Shown here: positions 1 to 5,614 of the stretch, piece after piece
Layout of the letters: each line of letters starts with the position of its first letter
Numbering within the stretch: position 1 is the first letter of the stretch
Assembly (NCBI GenBank): GCA_043746555.1
Contig: JAYTQU010000318.1
Coordinates: 1 to 5,614, forward strand
Direction of reading: 5' to 3'
Source: CAZQYC01 sp043746555
Lineage (GTDB): Bacteria; Pseudomonadota; Gammaproteobacteria; Steroidobacterales; Steroidobacteraceae
Length of the DNA stretch: 5,614 bases
The notes under the pieces: generated by a model
What the model saw: only the letters and a program-made list of their open reading frames with translations
Told to the model about the DNA's origin: nothing
Database searches by the model: none
Program-made: the position numbers and the translations under genes

Positions 1-127
1 CCTTTGCCATCTCGCCCCGAATCGAATAGGCAATATCGAGTTCGCCCCGTTTCAGGCCGGCGAGGCGTGTCGCCTCATCGGGGATCACTTTCAGCAGGCG
101 ACCGGCGTGTCGCTGCGCTTGCTGCGT
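1..127 (-). pseudogene. 5'-truncated remnant of a family 5 (peptide-type) ABC-transporter substrate-binding protein
   Basis: Read on the minus strand, codons from 127 down to 2 are open and translate at 97-2 to LLKVIPDEATRLAGLKRGEL followed by DIAYSIRGEMAK. I recognise this as the internal block of SBP_bac_5 periplasmic binding proteins, where K-V-I-P-D-E-x-T-R, L-K-R-G-E and D-I-A-Y are strongly conserved. In intact proteins this block lies roughly 200 or more residues after the start. Here an in-frame TAG at 130-128 precedes it and the folE2 stop lies at 138-136, so the signal peptide and first half of the domain are missing. The residues at 127-98 (TQQAQRHAGR) do not clearly match the family. 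No start codon with a ribosome-binding site is visible; the GTG at 88-86 is inside the conserved block. The reading frame continues past the window edge, so the C-terminal part may still exist. It could be a decayed gene, a recombination scar or an assembly join. The family call is from memory of its motifs. Confidence 0.62.
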
Positions 128-135
128 CTAGAAAG

Positions 136-951
136 CTAAGGTTGGTCCTTGTTCTTCTCGATCATCGCGTAGGCCGAGTGATTGTGAATCGACTCGAAGT
201 TTTCCAATTCCACGGTATACGCGCGAATGCGATCGTCGGCATTGCAGCGAGTGGCGACGTCGCGGACGATGTCTTCGACGAATTTAGGATTGTCGTAGGC
301 GCGTTCGGTGACGTATTTTTCGTCGGGGCGTTTTAGGATGCCGAACAATTCGCACGAGGCTTCCTTCTCTGCGATGTCGATGAGTTCCTCGAGCCACATG
401 TGCTTGGCAATACGCGCCTTAATCGTAATGTGTGAGCGTTGATTGTGGGCACCATAGTCGGAAATGCCTTTCGAGCACGGGCACAAGCTGGTGGCGGCGA
501 CCACAACCTTGATCCAGGTTTGCGCCTCGCCATTGTTGATTTCGCCGATCAACGAGGCTTTATAGTCCATCAGGCTTTGCACGCCGGACATCGGCGCCGT
601 CTTCATTACAAAGTACGGAAAATTCATTTCGATGTGTCCGGACTGCGCGTCCAGTTTTTCAGTCATCTCTTTGAGGATGTCGCTGAACGACTCTACCGAC
701 ATCTCGCGTTCGTTTCGATGCAGCACTTCCACGAAGCGCGACATGTGCGTGCCTTTGAAATTGTGCGGCAACGCGACGTACATATTGAAGTTGGCGATGG
801 TGTGTTGTTCGCCGCCGGAACGATCCTTGACGCGGACCGGATGAAAAATATCCTTGATGCCGACTTTGTTGATCGGCAGTCGTCGCGTGTCTTCGCGGCC
901 TTGCACATCTTCGATGGCGGCGGGTTGAATAGCAGTATCGGAAATGGGCAT
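136..951 (-). CDS. folE2: GTP cyclohydrolase I type IB (FolE2)
   Basis: This cytosolic enzyme converts GTP to 7,8-dihydroneopterin triphosphate, the first step of folate (and in some bacteria queuosine/pterin) synthesis. The 271-residue product is full length for the FolE2 family, which replaces the zinc-dependent FolE and accepts other divalent metals. Visible hallmarks are SLCPCSK (C157, C159), YGAHNQRSH (H169), the [16 protein letters not shown] block (E211) and [13 protein letters not shown] (H256). C157, H169, E211 and H256 line up with the metal-site residues known in the gonococcal enzyme (C147, H159, E201, H246) with a constant offset of 10. The ATG at 951 is preceded by TTAGGA at 7-nt spacing, which supports this start. 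It lies 59 bp after dxs on the same strand and is probably co-transcribed. That placement argues against strict zinc-starvation (Zur) control, and no Zur-like site was seen. The same linkage to dxs occurs in other proteobacteria, so FolE2 may be the main GTP cyclohydrolase here. Confidence 0.96.
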   Translation of the reverse strand: MPISDTAIQPAAIEDVQGREDTRRLPINKVGIKDIFHPVRVKDRSGGEQHTIANFNMYVALPHNFKGTHMSRFVEVLHRNEREMSVESFSDILKEMTEKLDAQSGHIEMNFPYFVMKTAPMSGVQSLMDYKASLIGEINNGEAQTWIKVVVAATSLCPCSKGISDYGAHNQRSHITIKARIAKHMWLEELIDIAEKEASCELFGILKRPDEKYVTERAYDNPKFVEDIVRDVATRCNADDRIRAYTVELENFESIHNHSAYAMIEKNKDQP

Positions 952-962
952 AGGAATTTCCT
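952..962 (-). promoter_or_regulatory. Shine-Dalgarno of folE2 inside a short palindrome
   Basis: On the minus strand TTAGGA ends 7 nt before the folE2 ATG and is the only purine-rich site nearby. The same bases form the palindrome AGGAA-T-TTCCT (plus-strand reading). With a one-base centre it cannot fold into an RNA hairpin, so it is probably just the ribosome-binding site. Confidence 0.55.
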
Positions 963-1010
963 AAGTACAAGTCGGCCCGGTTGCGAATTGAGTGTCGACG
1001 TTGAAAGGAG

Positions 1011-2897
1011 TTACGCGCCGGCAACCTTAGCAGGTATGCGCCGCCAACGATTAATGGCGGTTTCGATGCTCGACATATCCAAACCGGCGGCGTGTAGACA
1101 ATCCTCGCGCGAGCCGTGTTCGATAAATCGATCCGGAATGCCGAGATTTAATACCGGTGTGGCGATACCGTGTGCTGCGAGGGCGTCGTTGATCGCGCTG
1201 CCCACGCCACCTGCAACAGCGTTTTCTTCCACCGTAACGAACGCTTGATGTTTGCCCGCTAGTTTAAGTACCAATTCTTCGTCCAATGGTTTCGCGAAGC
1301 GCAAATTAACAACGGTTGCGTCGAGACGATCGCCAATGTGCTCGCAGATACTGACCGTGGGTCCGAGCGCGAAAATGGCGAGACCGCTACGACCTTCGCG
1401 TCGCAATTGCGCTTTACCAATCGGCAGCGCTTGCAGGTCGGATTGAATCGCTACACCCGGACCTTGTCCGCGCGGATAACGCACGACAGCGGGCCGACGC
1501 GACTGCAGGCCCGTGAACAACATCTGCCGACATTCGTTTTCATCTGCCGGCGCCATCACGATCATATTGGGGATGCAGCGCAGGAAACTCACGTCGAAAC
1601 TGCCTTGATGAGTTGCGCCATCGCCGCCAACCAAGCCGCCGCGATCCAAGGCAAACAGCACCGGCAAATTTTGTAGTGCGACATCGTGAATCAGTTGATC
1701 GTAGCCGCGTTGCAGAAACGTTGAGTAGATCGCGACAACCGGATGCGCGCCTTCGCAAGCGAGTCCCGCGGCAAAAGTGACCGCGTGTTGCTCAGCGATG
1801 GCAACGTCGAAGTATCGATCCGGAAAACGCTTGGAGAATTCCACCATGCCGGAACCTTCGCGCATGGCCGGCGTGATTGCGAGTAGTTTTGGATCGCGTT
1901 CTGCCATATCGCACAGCCATTGACCGAATACCTGGCTGTACGTCGGGCCGCTCGCTTTTTCCTTGAAGATCACACCGCTCTTCGCGTCGAACGGTCCGGG
2001 GCCATGCCACTTGATCGGATCGGCTTCGGCGGGCGCGTAGCCTTTGCCCTTGCGAGTGACGACATGGAGAAATTGCGGACCCTTCAAGTCGCGAATGTTT
2101 TGCAGCGTGGCGAGCAAGGCGTCGAGGTCGTGACCGTCGATGGGGCCGATGTAGTTGAAACCCATTTCTTCGAAAATAGTGCCCGGCAGAATCATGCCCT
2201 TCACGTGCTCTTCGGAACGGCGCGCGAGTTCCCATACCGTCGGCATCTTACTCAGGATCTTTTTTCCACCTTCGCGCAGGTGCGCATACAGCTTGCCGGA
2301 TAGCACGCGTGCGAAGTAATTTGAAATTGCGCCGACGTTTTCCGAAATCGACATGTCGTTGTCGTTCAAGATGACGAGCAAGTTGGTGTCGAGACTGCCA
2401 GCATGATTAAGCGCTTCAAAGGCTTGACCGCCGCTCATTGCGCCATCGCCGATGATGGCGACAACGCGTCGTTCCGTTTCTGTCTTCGCCGCTGCGATCG
2501 CCATGCCGAGCGCTGCGCTGATCGACGTACTCGAATGTCCGACGCCAAACGTGTCGTACTCGCTTTCGGCGCGAGTGGGGAAGGGTGCGAGTCCGTTTTT
2601 GTGTTTGATCGTGCTGAGTTTTTCGCGACGGCCCGTGAGTACTTTGTGCGGATACGCTTGATGACCGACATCCCACACGAGTCGATCGTGCGGCGTATTA
2701 AAGACGTAGTGGAGCGCGACAGTGAGCTCAACCGTTCCGAGTCCGGCGGCGAAATGACCGCCCATTTGACTCACGGTTTCGATCAAGTATTGACGCAGTT
2801 CGTCGGCCACCGGTTTGAGCTGATCGGCCCCGAGCGTCCGCAAATCGGCGGGCGCGTTGATCGCAGTTAACAGTGGATAGCTCGCATCGGACGTCAT
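1011..2897 (-). CDS. dxs: 1-deoxy-D-xylulose-5-phosphate synthase
   Basis: This thiamine-diphosphate enzyme condenses pyruvate and glyceraldehyde 3-phosphate into 1-deoxy-D-xylulose 5-phosphate. That is the entry and usual flux-controlling step of the MEP isoprenoid pathway; the product also feeds thiamine and pyridoxal synthesis. The 628-residue length is normal. The N-terminal domain has MGGHFA (H48), [10 protein letters not shown] (H79), the ThDP/Mg motif from GDGAMSGG (150-157) to NDND (178-181), and KWHGPGPFD (H298). The pyrimidine-binding domain has [13 protein letters not shown] (catalytic E369), R397, GGDGATHQG (D426, H430) and RYPRG (473-477). The C-terminal transketolase domain ends with the [13 protein letters not shown] block. 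All expected catalytic positions (E. coli H49, E370, R398, D427, H431) are present, shifted by one. The ATG at 2897 lies 41 bp after the ispA stop. No clear Shine-Dalgarno precedes it, but the N-terminus starts like other Dxs proteins ([14 protein letters not shown]). It sits in the xseB-ispA-dxs-folE2 unit. Confidence 0.98.
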   Translation of the reverse strand: MTSDASYPLLTAINAPADLRTLGADQLKPVADELRQYLIETVSQMGGHFAAGLGTVELTVALHYVFNTPHDRLVWDVGHQAYPHKVLTGRREKLSTIKHKNGLAPFPTRAESEYDTFGVGHSSTSISAALGMAIAAAKTETERRVVAIIGDGAMSGGQAFEALNHAGSLDTNLLVILNDNDMSISENVGAISNYFARVLSGKLYAHLREGGKKILSKMPTVWELARRSEEHVKGMILPGTIFEEMGFNYIGPIDGHDLDALLATLQNIRDLKGPQFLHVVTRKGKGYAPAEADPIKWHGPGPFDAKSGVIFKEKASGPTYSQVFGQWLCDMAERDPKLLAITPAMREGSGMVEFSKRFPDRYFDVAIAEQHAVTFAAGLACEGAHPVVAIYSTFLQRGYDQLIHDVALQNLPVLFALDRGGLVGGDGATHQGSFDVSFLRCIPNMIVMAPADENECRQMLFTGLQSRRPAVVRYPRGQGPGVAIQSDLQALPIGKAQLRREGRSGLAIFALGPTVSICEHIGDRLDATVVNLRFAKPLDEELVLKLAGKHQAFVTVEENAVAGGVGSAINDALAAHGIATPVLNLGIPDRFIEHGSREDCLHAAGLDMSSIETAINRWRRIPAKVAGA

Positions 2898-2938
2898 GGC
2901 TGCAGTTTACACGGAGGCGCGATTCCCATCAGATTTCG

Positions 2939-3850
2939 CTACTGCTTTCGGAATACGAGCCAATCTGAGACATGGCGTAAGGGTTGCGCCGCGTCGTTGA
3001 GCGGAGCCAATTCTTGGAGTGCCTGCGTATGCAATGCCAACACGCGTTCCTTCGCGGCTGCGATCCCGGATACGGCGGGATAGGTCGGCTTATGGTGCGC
3101 TTGATCCGCGCCCGTGGCTTTACCTAACAGCGTCGGATCGCCTTCGATATCGAGCAAATCGTCCTGAATCTGAAATGCGAGGCCGATTGCCTTGGCGTAG
3201 CGCTCTAAAGCCCGCGCAATTTCATTGGGCAAATTTGTCGCACACGCGGCGGACATCGAAACGCTCGCGCAGATGAGCGCGCCAGTCTTGCATCGATGCA
3301 TATGTTCGACTTCGGCGAGTGTGAGACTGCGACCTTGCGCGGCGAGATCTAATGCCTGGCCACCCGCCATGCCGGCGGTGCCGCTTTCGGTCGCTAGAAT
3401 TTCGATCAAGCGCAATCGAACTGACGGGTTGTTCATTGCGTGCGCATCGCGCGCCAAAATTTGAAACGCCAGCACTTGTAGCGCGTCGCCCGCCAAAATA
3501 GCGGTCGCTTCGTCGAATGCTTTGTGGCAGGTGGGTCGACCGCGACGCAGATCGTCGTCGTCCATTGCGGGCAAGTCGTCGTGTACGAGCGAATAGGCGT
3601 GAATGAGTTCGATTGCGCAGGCCGCGGCGTCGAGTTGATCAAGCGAAATGCCAAGTGTTTGGCCCGTCGCGTAAATCAGCACCGGGCGCACGCGTTTGCC
3701 GCCGTTCAACACGGCATACCGCATTGCTTCGTGCAAGCGATGTGGCGAATCGGCGATTGACGGCAAGCGAGTTGCAAGCTCGCGTTCGATGCGTGTCTGC
3801 CAATCGGTCAGTCGTTCTATAAACGGTCGACCGTCATTGAAATCCTTCAT
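2939..3850 (-). CDS. ispA: Farnesyl diphosphate synthase (class I trans-polyprenyl synthase)
   Basis: This cytosolic enzyme joins dimethylallyl diphosphate with two isopentenyl diphosphates to give farnesyl diphosphate, the precursor of undecaprenyl phosphate and quinone side chains. The 303 residues match the bacterial IspA length. Motifs in order are GGKRVRP (50-56, substrate phosphate binding), the first aspartate-rich motif [17 protein letters not shown] (90-106; D91, D92, D97), GDALQ (121-125), MAGGQALDL (161-169), HRCKTGALI (185-193), and the second aspartate-rich motif [13 protein letters not shown] (226-238; D230, D231, D234). The residues just before the first DD are typical of short-chain farnesyl/geranyl synthases, although chain length cannot be proved by eye. 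The ATG overlaps the xseB stop as ATGA (3850-3847), implying translational coupling. That fits the absence of a separate Shine-Dalgarno. It lies directly upstream of dxs, so both ends of the isoprenoid route are encoded together. Confidence 0.97.
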   Translation of the reverse strand: MKDFNDGRPFIERLTDWQTRIERELATRLPSIADSPHRLHEAMRYAVLNGGKRVRPVLIYATGQTLGISLDQLDAAACAIELIHAYSLVHDDLPAMDDDDLRRGRPTCHKAFDEATAILAGDALQVLAFQILARDAHAMNNPSVRLRLIEILATESGTAGMAGGQALDLAAQGRSLTLAEVEHMHRCKTGALICASVSMSAACATNLPNEIARALERYAKAIGLAFQIQDDLLDIEGDPTLLGKATGADQAHHKPTYPAVSGIAAAKERVLALHTQALQELAPLNDAAQPLRHVSDWLVFRKQ

Positions 3851-4146
3851 GGAGTGTCGGAGTCGCCGTCATCGATGGAATCGTCTTCGAACGGCACGGC
3901 TTCGAAAGCCTCCGCAGCGGTACTCGCTCCGCTCTTGCGAAGCAGAACTTCTACTTTCTGTTCGGCCGTGCGCAACGCAGTCTGACAGTGGCGAGTGAGC
4001 AGAACGCCGCGTTCGAATTGCTTGAGCGACTCATCCAACGTCAGATCGCCCGCTTCGAGACGTTCGACGATTTTCTCCAACTCAGCGAGCGATTTTTCCA
4101 AGTCGGGGGCGGCGGGTGTGGCGGTCTCTTTGGATTTCTTGGTCAC
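3847..4146 (-). CDS. xseB: Exodeoxyribonuclease VII small subunit (XseB), likely GTG start
   Basis: XseB is the small helical subunit that binds several-to-one on XseA. Together they form exonuclease VII, which degrades single-stranded DNA from both ends into oligonucleotides. The family core is clear: [20 protein letters not shown], then [20 protein letters not shown], then [15 protein letters not shown], a two-helix hairpin rich in charged residues. An acidic tail ([12 protein letters not shown]) follows. No ATG is available in frame. GTG at 4146-4144 gives [18 protein letters not shown] and 99 residues; XseB proteins often begin M-T-K-K-S, so I prefer it. A TTG at 4182 would give 111 residues but spans a 14-bp palindrome and has no Shine-Dalgarno. 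Neither start has a strong ribosome-binding site, so the N-terminus is uncertain by 12 residues. It is the first gene of the minus-strand unit and overlaps ispA by 4 bp (ATGA). The large subunit gene xseA is not in the window. Confidence 0.93.
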   Translation of the reverse strand: MTKKSKETATPAAPDLEKSLAELEKIVERLEAGDLTLDESLKQFERGVLLTRHCQTALRTAEQKVEVLLRKSGASTAAEAFEAVPFEDDSIDDGDSDTP

Positions 4147-4176
4147 GATGCTGTGCGAATCCGGAGTGAAATGTGG

Positions 4177-4190
4177 CGGCAAGCTTGCCG
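4177..4190. promoter_or_regulatory. Perfect 14-bp palindrome upstream of xseB
   Basis: CGGCAAGCTTGCCG reads the same on both strands with no central spacer. It lies 31-44 bp upstream of the preferred xseB GTG start. A spacerless palindrome is a poor RNA hairpin but a plausible binding site for a dimeric protein. No known regulator consensus was recognised, and a chance occurrence is possible. Confidence 0.35.
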
Positions 4191-4305
4191 ATGTGGAGCG
4201 ATTGGGTCAATCAGGAGCATGACACGACCGACGAAACGCGAGTGAATGTCGGATCCTGTGTCGGCGAGTCCCGCGTCCCGGGTCTGGGATCTTGTTTTTT
4301 CCGCA

Positions 4306-4334
4306 TTGACTTAACCGAATACTGAGTTTACAGT
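4306..4334 (+). promoter_or_regulatory. Sigma70-like promoter of the rubrerythrin gene
   Basis: TTGACT at 4306-4311 matches the -35 consensus at 5 of 6 positions. After exactly 17 bp, TACAGT at 4329-4334 matches the -10 consensus at 4 of 6. A run of six T residues (4295-4300) just upstream could act as an UP element. Transcription would start near 4341 and leave a leader of about 80 nt before the ATG at 4424. This is the best promoter-like match I found in the gap. Confidence 0.6.
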
Positions 4335-4346
4335 TCCAACACCCAG

Positions 4347-4361
4347 TTAGACCAAGTCTAA
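4347..4361. promoter_or_regulatory. Operator-like inverted repeat just downstream of the rubrerythrin start site
   Basis: TTAGAC-caa-GTCTAA is a perfect 6-bp inverted repeat with a 3-bp centre, 15 bp in all. It starts 13 bp after the -10 element, over the expected transcript start, where a bound repressor would block transcription. A second pair, CCAAC (4336-4340) and GTTGG (4362-4366), flanks it asymmetrically. Its 15-bp size and 7-1-7 layout resemble Fur/PerR-type boxes, and AT-rich dyads of similar size serve Rrf2-family repressors. The regulator cannot be decided from the sequence. Confidence 0.45.
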
Positions 4362-4390
4362 GTTGGTTTTGTCACTCAGATCAACAGACC

Positions 4391-4410
4391 CGTTCATCTA
4401 CGTTCATATA
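4391..4410 (+). repeat. Tandem 10-mer in the rubrerythrin leader
   Basis: CGTTCATCTA is followed immediately by CGTTCATATA, two 10-bp copies with one mismatch, directly before the Shine-Dalgarno sequence. One DNA helical turn separates the copies. This could be a paired protein site or simple slippage. Confidence 0.5.
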
Positions 4411-4417
4411 GAGGAGA
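4411..4417 (+). promoter_or_regulatory. Strong Shine-Dalgarno of rubrerythrin
   Basis: GAGGAGA lies 6 nt before the ATG at 4424. It is the strongest ribosome-binding site seen in the window and suggests high expression of the rubrerythrin. Confidence 0.85.
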
Positions 4418-4423
4418 CTCCCC

Positions 4424-4840
4424 ATGCCCAGCTTGAAAGGCACTAAAACCGAAAAAAACCTGAAGGACGCCTTCGCCGGCGAATCTCAGGCTAATCGTCG
4501 CTATTTGTATTTTGCAGCCAAGGCCGACGTCGAAGGATTCAACGACGTTTCCGCCGTATTTCGTTCCACCGCCGAAGGGGAAACCGGGCATGCGCACGGT
4601 CACCTTGAATATTTAGAGCAAGTAGGCGATCCGGCCACCGGATTGCCGATCGGTTCCACGTCGCTAAATCTCAAAGCCGCCATCGCCGGCGAAACGCACG
4701 AGTACACCGATATGTATCCCGGCATGGCAAAAGCCGCTCGCGAAGAAGGCTTTGCCGAAATTGCCGATTGGTTCGAGACGTTGGCGAAGGCCGAACGTTC
4801 GCATGCCAATCGCTTTCAAAAAGCGCTGGATACTTTATAG
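4424..4840 (+). CDS. rbr: Single-domain rubrerythrin (non-haem diiron protein without rubredoxin tail)
   Basis: A cytoplasmic ferritin-like four-helix protein. Rubrerythrins reduce hydrogen peroxide at a diiron centre and protect against oxidative stress. The 138 residues contain the expected ligand series: E20 in [13 protein letters not shown]53 and H56 in [11 protein letters not shown] (ExxH), E90 and E93 in [12 protein letters not shown], and E124 and H127 in [10 protein letters not shown] (ExxH). Classical rubrerythrins are about 190 residues and end in a rubredoxin domain with two CxxC pairs. Here the chain stops at LDTL with no cysteine at all, so electrons must come from a separate donor. 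The start is fixed by a strong Shine-Dalgarno and by the family-typical opening [18 protein letters not shown]. Upstream lie a good promoter and an operator-like repeat. The next gene on the same strand, 93 bp away, encodes an iron-sulfur protein that is a candidate partner. Peroxidase activity itself is inferred from the family. Confidence 0.95.
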   Translation: MPSLKGTKTEKNLKDAFAGESQANRRYLYFAAKADVEGFNDVSAVFRSTAEGETGHAHGHLEYLEQVGDPATGLPIGSTSLNLKAAIAGETHEYTDMYPGMAKAAREEGFAEIADWFETLAKAERSHANRFQKALDTL

Positions 4841-4933
4841 GCGGTAGACGCTAGGCCGTAGGCTGTAGGTTAGAAGCGCGATCTCTTGCTTCAGCCTACA
4901 GCCCGCGGCCGCCAGCTCCAGCCATTCTTACCA
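4841..4933 (+). repeat. REP-like imperfect palindrome between rubrerythrin and the Fe-S protein gene
   Basis: The gap holds a long hairpin. GGCTGTAGG (4861-4869) pairs with CCTACAGCC (4895-4903). It is extended outward by GGCCG (4854-4858) with CGGCC (4906-4910) across a two-pair weak spot, and inward by GAAGC (4873-4877) with GCTTC (4888-4892). The left side is built from near-tandem units, GCCGTAG, GCTGTAG and GTTAG. No T run follows, so it is not a standard terminator. The shape and repeated GTAG units resemble dispersed extragenic repeats of proteobacteria. In a transcript it could stabilise the upstream rubrerythrin mRNA and lower read-through into the next gene. Confidence 0.65.
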
Positions 4934-5614
4934 ATGACCGACAGCACTCCCATCACCTCGAAGCGCGAGGGCAATCTCGAAGCACCGACGCGCCATCCGC
5001 TTGACTGGAAGAATCCCGAGTTCCTTAACGAGGAATCGCTGTTCAAAGAATTGGAACGCGTGTTCGATATCTGTCACGGCTGTCGACGTTGTTTCAATCT
5101 GTGCAATTCCTTTCCGACTTTGTTCGATGCAGTGGACGAATCGAGTACCGGTGAACTCGATGGCGTGGCGAAGAAAGTATATTGGGAGGTGGTCGACCAC
5201 TGCTATCTGTGCGACATGTGTTACATGACCAAGTGTCCGTATGTGCCGCCGCATCCGTTTAACCTCGATTTTCCTCATCTCATGTTGCGGGCGAAGTCCT
5301 TCAAGTTCGAGAAAGGCGAAATCAAAACTCGCGACAGGATTCTGAGTTCCACCGACATGGTGGGAAAAATTGCGGGCATTCCGGTGATTGCCGAGATTGC
5401 CAACGCCGTGAATAAAACCGCGCTCGGCCGAAAGCTGTTGGATGCGACGCTGGGTGTGCATCCGCAAGCGCCGGTTCCTGAATATCACAGCACCGCCTAC
5501 CGTAAAACGCACGCTAAACATGCTGCGCCCAACTTCACGGCTGATCCGACCTCAGGCACCACCGGTAAAGTGGGCTTGTTCGTGACCTGTTACGGCAATC
5601 GAACGAGCCTGATC
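4934..5614 (+). CDS. Iron-sulfur protein with two [4Fe-4S] motifs and a CCG-type domain (GlpC/HdrD-like), partial at window end
   Basis: The frame is open from the ATG at 4934 to the window edge (227 codons, no stop), so the C-terminus is missing. After a hydrophilic N-terminus (EAPTRHPLDWKNPEFLNEES), two ferredoxin-like motifs appear: ICHGCRRCFNLC (C47, C50, C53, C57) and HCYLCDMCYMTKCP (C90, C93, C96, C101). Each can bind a [4Fe-4S] cluster. A linker of about 110 residues leads to GKVGLFVTCYGN near residue 213, which looks like the opening of a cysteine-rich CCG domain as in GlpC, GlcF and heterodisulfide reductase subunits. No signal peptide or membrane segment is seen, so it is probably cytosolic. 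Substrate and electron partners are unknown. Being downstream of a rubrerythrin that lacks its own rubredoxin, it could feed electrons to it (inference). No Shine-Dalgarno precedes the ATG. The start is chosen because the early residues resemble those of the family and a large hairpin lies immediately upstream. Confidence 0.88.
   Translation, partial: MTDSTPITSKREGNLEAPTRHPLDWKNPEFLNEESLFKELERVFDICHGCRRCFNLCNSFPTLFDAVDESSTGELDGVAKKVYWEVVDHCYLCDMCYMTKCPYVPPHPFNLDFPHLMLRAKSFKFEKGEIKTRDRILSSTDMVGKIAGIPVIAEIANAVNKTALGRKLLDATLGVHPQAPVPEYHSTAYRKTHAKHAAPNFTADPTSGTTGKVGLFVTCYGNRTSLI

Larger units (their letters stand above)
4147..4423. other. Divergent intergenic regulatory region between xseB and rubrerythrin
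   Basis: About 277 bp without a supported gene. From left to right it holds the xseB leader; a perfect palindrome at 4177-4190; a small inverted repeat GATTG-GGT-CAATC at 4200-4212, whose minus-strand reading includes a TTGACC hexamer; a G/C-rich segment with a possible fold (4252-4291); a T run at 4295-4300; and then the promoter, operator-like repeat and leader of the rubrerythrin gene. The minus-strand promoter must lie here, but TTGACC at 4210-4205 has no convincing -10 partner 16-18 bp downstream, so I do not place it. Confidence 0.75.

Noticed and set aside
4..336. Plus-strand open frame of 110 codons at the left edge
   Set aside because: It runs antisense to both the binding-protein remnant and folE2, has arginine-rich low-quality composition and no ribosome-binding site.
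439..1248. Long plus-strand open frame (269 codons) across folE2 and dxs
   Set aside because: It lies opposite two strongly conserved genes, shows no family motif, and spans their intergenic gap; it is a mirror of GC-rich coding sequence.
4205..4210. TTGACC on the minus strand as the -35 element of the xseB operon
   Set aside because: At 16-18 bp spacing the candidates for -10 are GCAAGC, CAAGCT or AAGCTT, all poor, so a promoter cannot be supported.
4306..4334. IscR type 1 box overlapping the rubrerythrin promoter
   Set aside because: TTGACT is shared with such boxes, but the conserved right half (AGTCGGGTAT-like) is not present; the bases are better explained as promoter hexamers.
4367..4385. 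Possible FNR/CRP-type site (TTGTC...ATCAA) in the rubrerythrin leader
   Set aside because: The half-sites are separated by 6 bp rather than the required 4 and the left half is imperfect, so it does not meet the FNR pattern.
4928..5521. Minus-strand open frame of 197 codons opposite the Fe-S protein gene
   Set aside because: The plus strand carries clear cysteine motifs of a known family over the same bases; the minus-strand product has no recognisable domain and is an antisense artefact.
1..5614. CRISPR array, tRNA, rRNA, integrase or insertion sequence
   Set aside because: No regularly spaced repeats, tRNA cloverleaf, rRNA signature or transposase-like protein was seen on either strand.

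Overview
The window is a moderately GC-rich stretch of a bacterial chromosome, most likely from a gammaproteobacterium or a related betaproteobacterium. The basis is the minus-strand order xseB-ispA-dxs-folE2 and the similarity of the proteins to families in those groups. I cannot name a genus.

Left end (about 1-127, minus strand): a short open stretch encodes a recognisable internal piece of a family 5 (oligopeptide/dipeptide type) ABC-transporter substrate-binding protein. It has no N-terminal part and no credible start, and an in-frame stop sits just before it. It follows folE2 directly and looks like a 5'-truncated remnant or a recombination junction.

Centre (136-4146, minus strand): four tightly packed genes read right to left. 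xseB is the small subunit of exonuclease VII. ispA is the farnesyl diphosphate synthase and overlaps xseB by ATGA. dxs is the first enzyme of the MEP isoprenoid pathway. folE2 is the type IB GTP cyclohydrolase that opens folate/pterin synthesis. Dxs feeds the MEP pathway, whose C5 products IspA condenses to farnesyl diphosphate for quinones and undecaprenyl carriers. XseB and FolE2 are housekeeping passengers of the same likely transcript.

Divergent intergenic region (4147-4423): it carries the leader of the xseB operon with a perfect 14-bp palindrome. It also carries a good sigma70-like promoter for the plus-strand unit (TTGACT, 17-bp spacer, TACAGT), followed by an operator-like inverted repeat (TTAGAC-caa-GTCTAA), a tandem 10-mer and a strong Shine-Dalgarno sequence.

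Right part (4424-5614, plus strand): a single-domain rubrerythrin (no rubredoxin tail) is followed, after a 93-bp gap holding a large REP-like hairpin, by the N-terminal 227 codons of an iron-sulfur protein. That protein has two CxxCxxC-type [4Fe-4S] motifs and the start of a CCG-type cysteine-rich domain; it runs off the window. This pair looks like a redox or peroxide-defence module, and it is the part of the window whose biochemistry is least settled.
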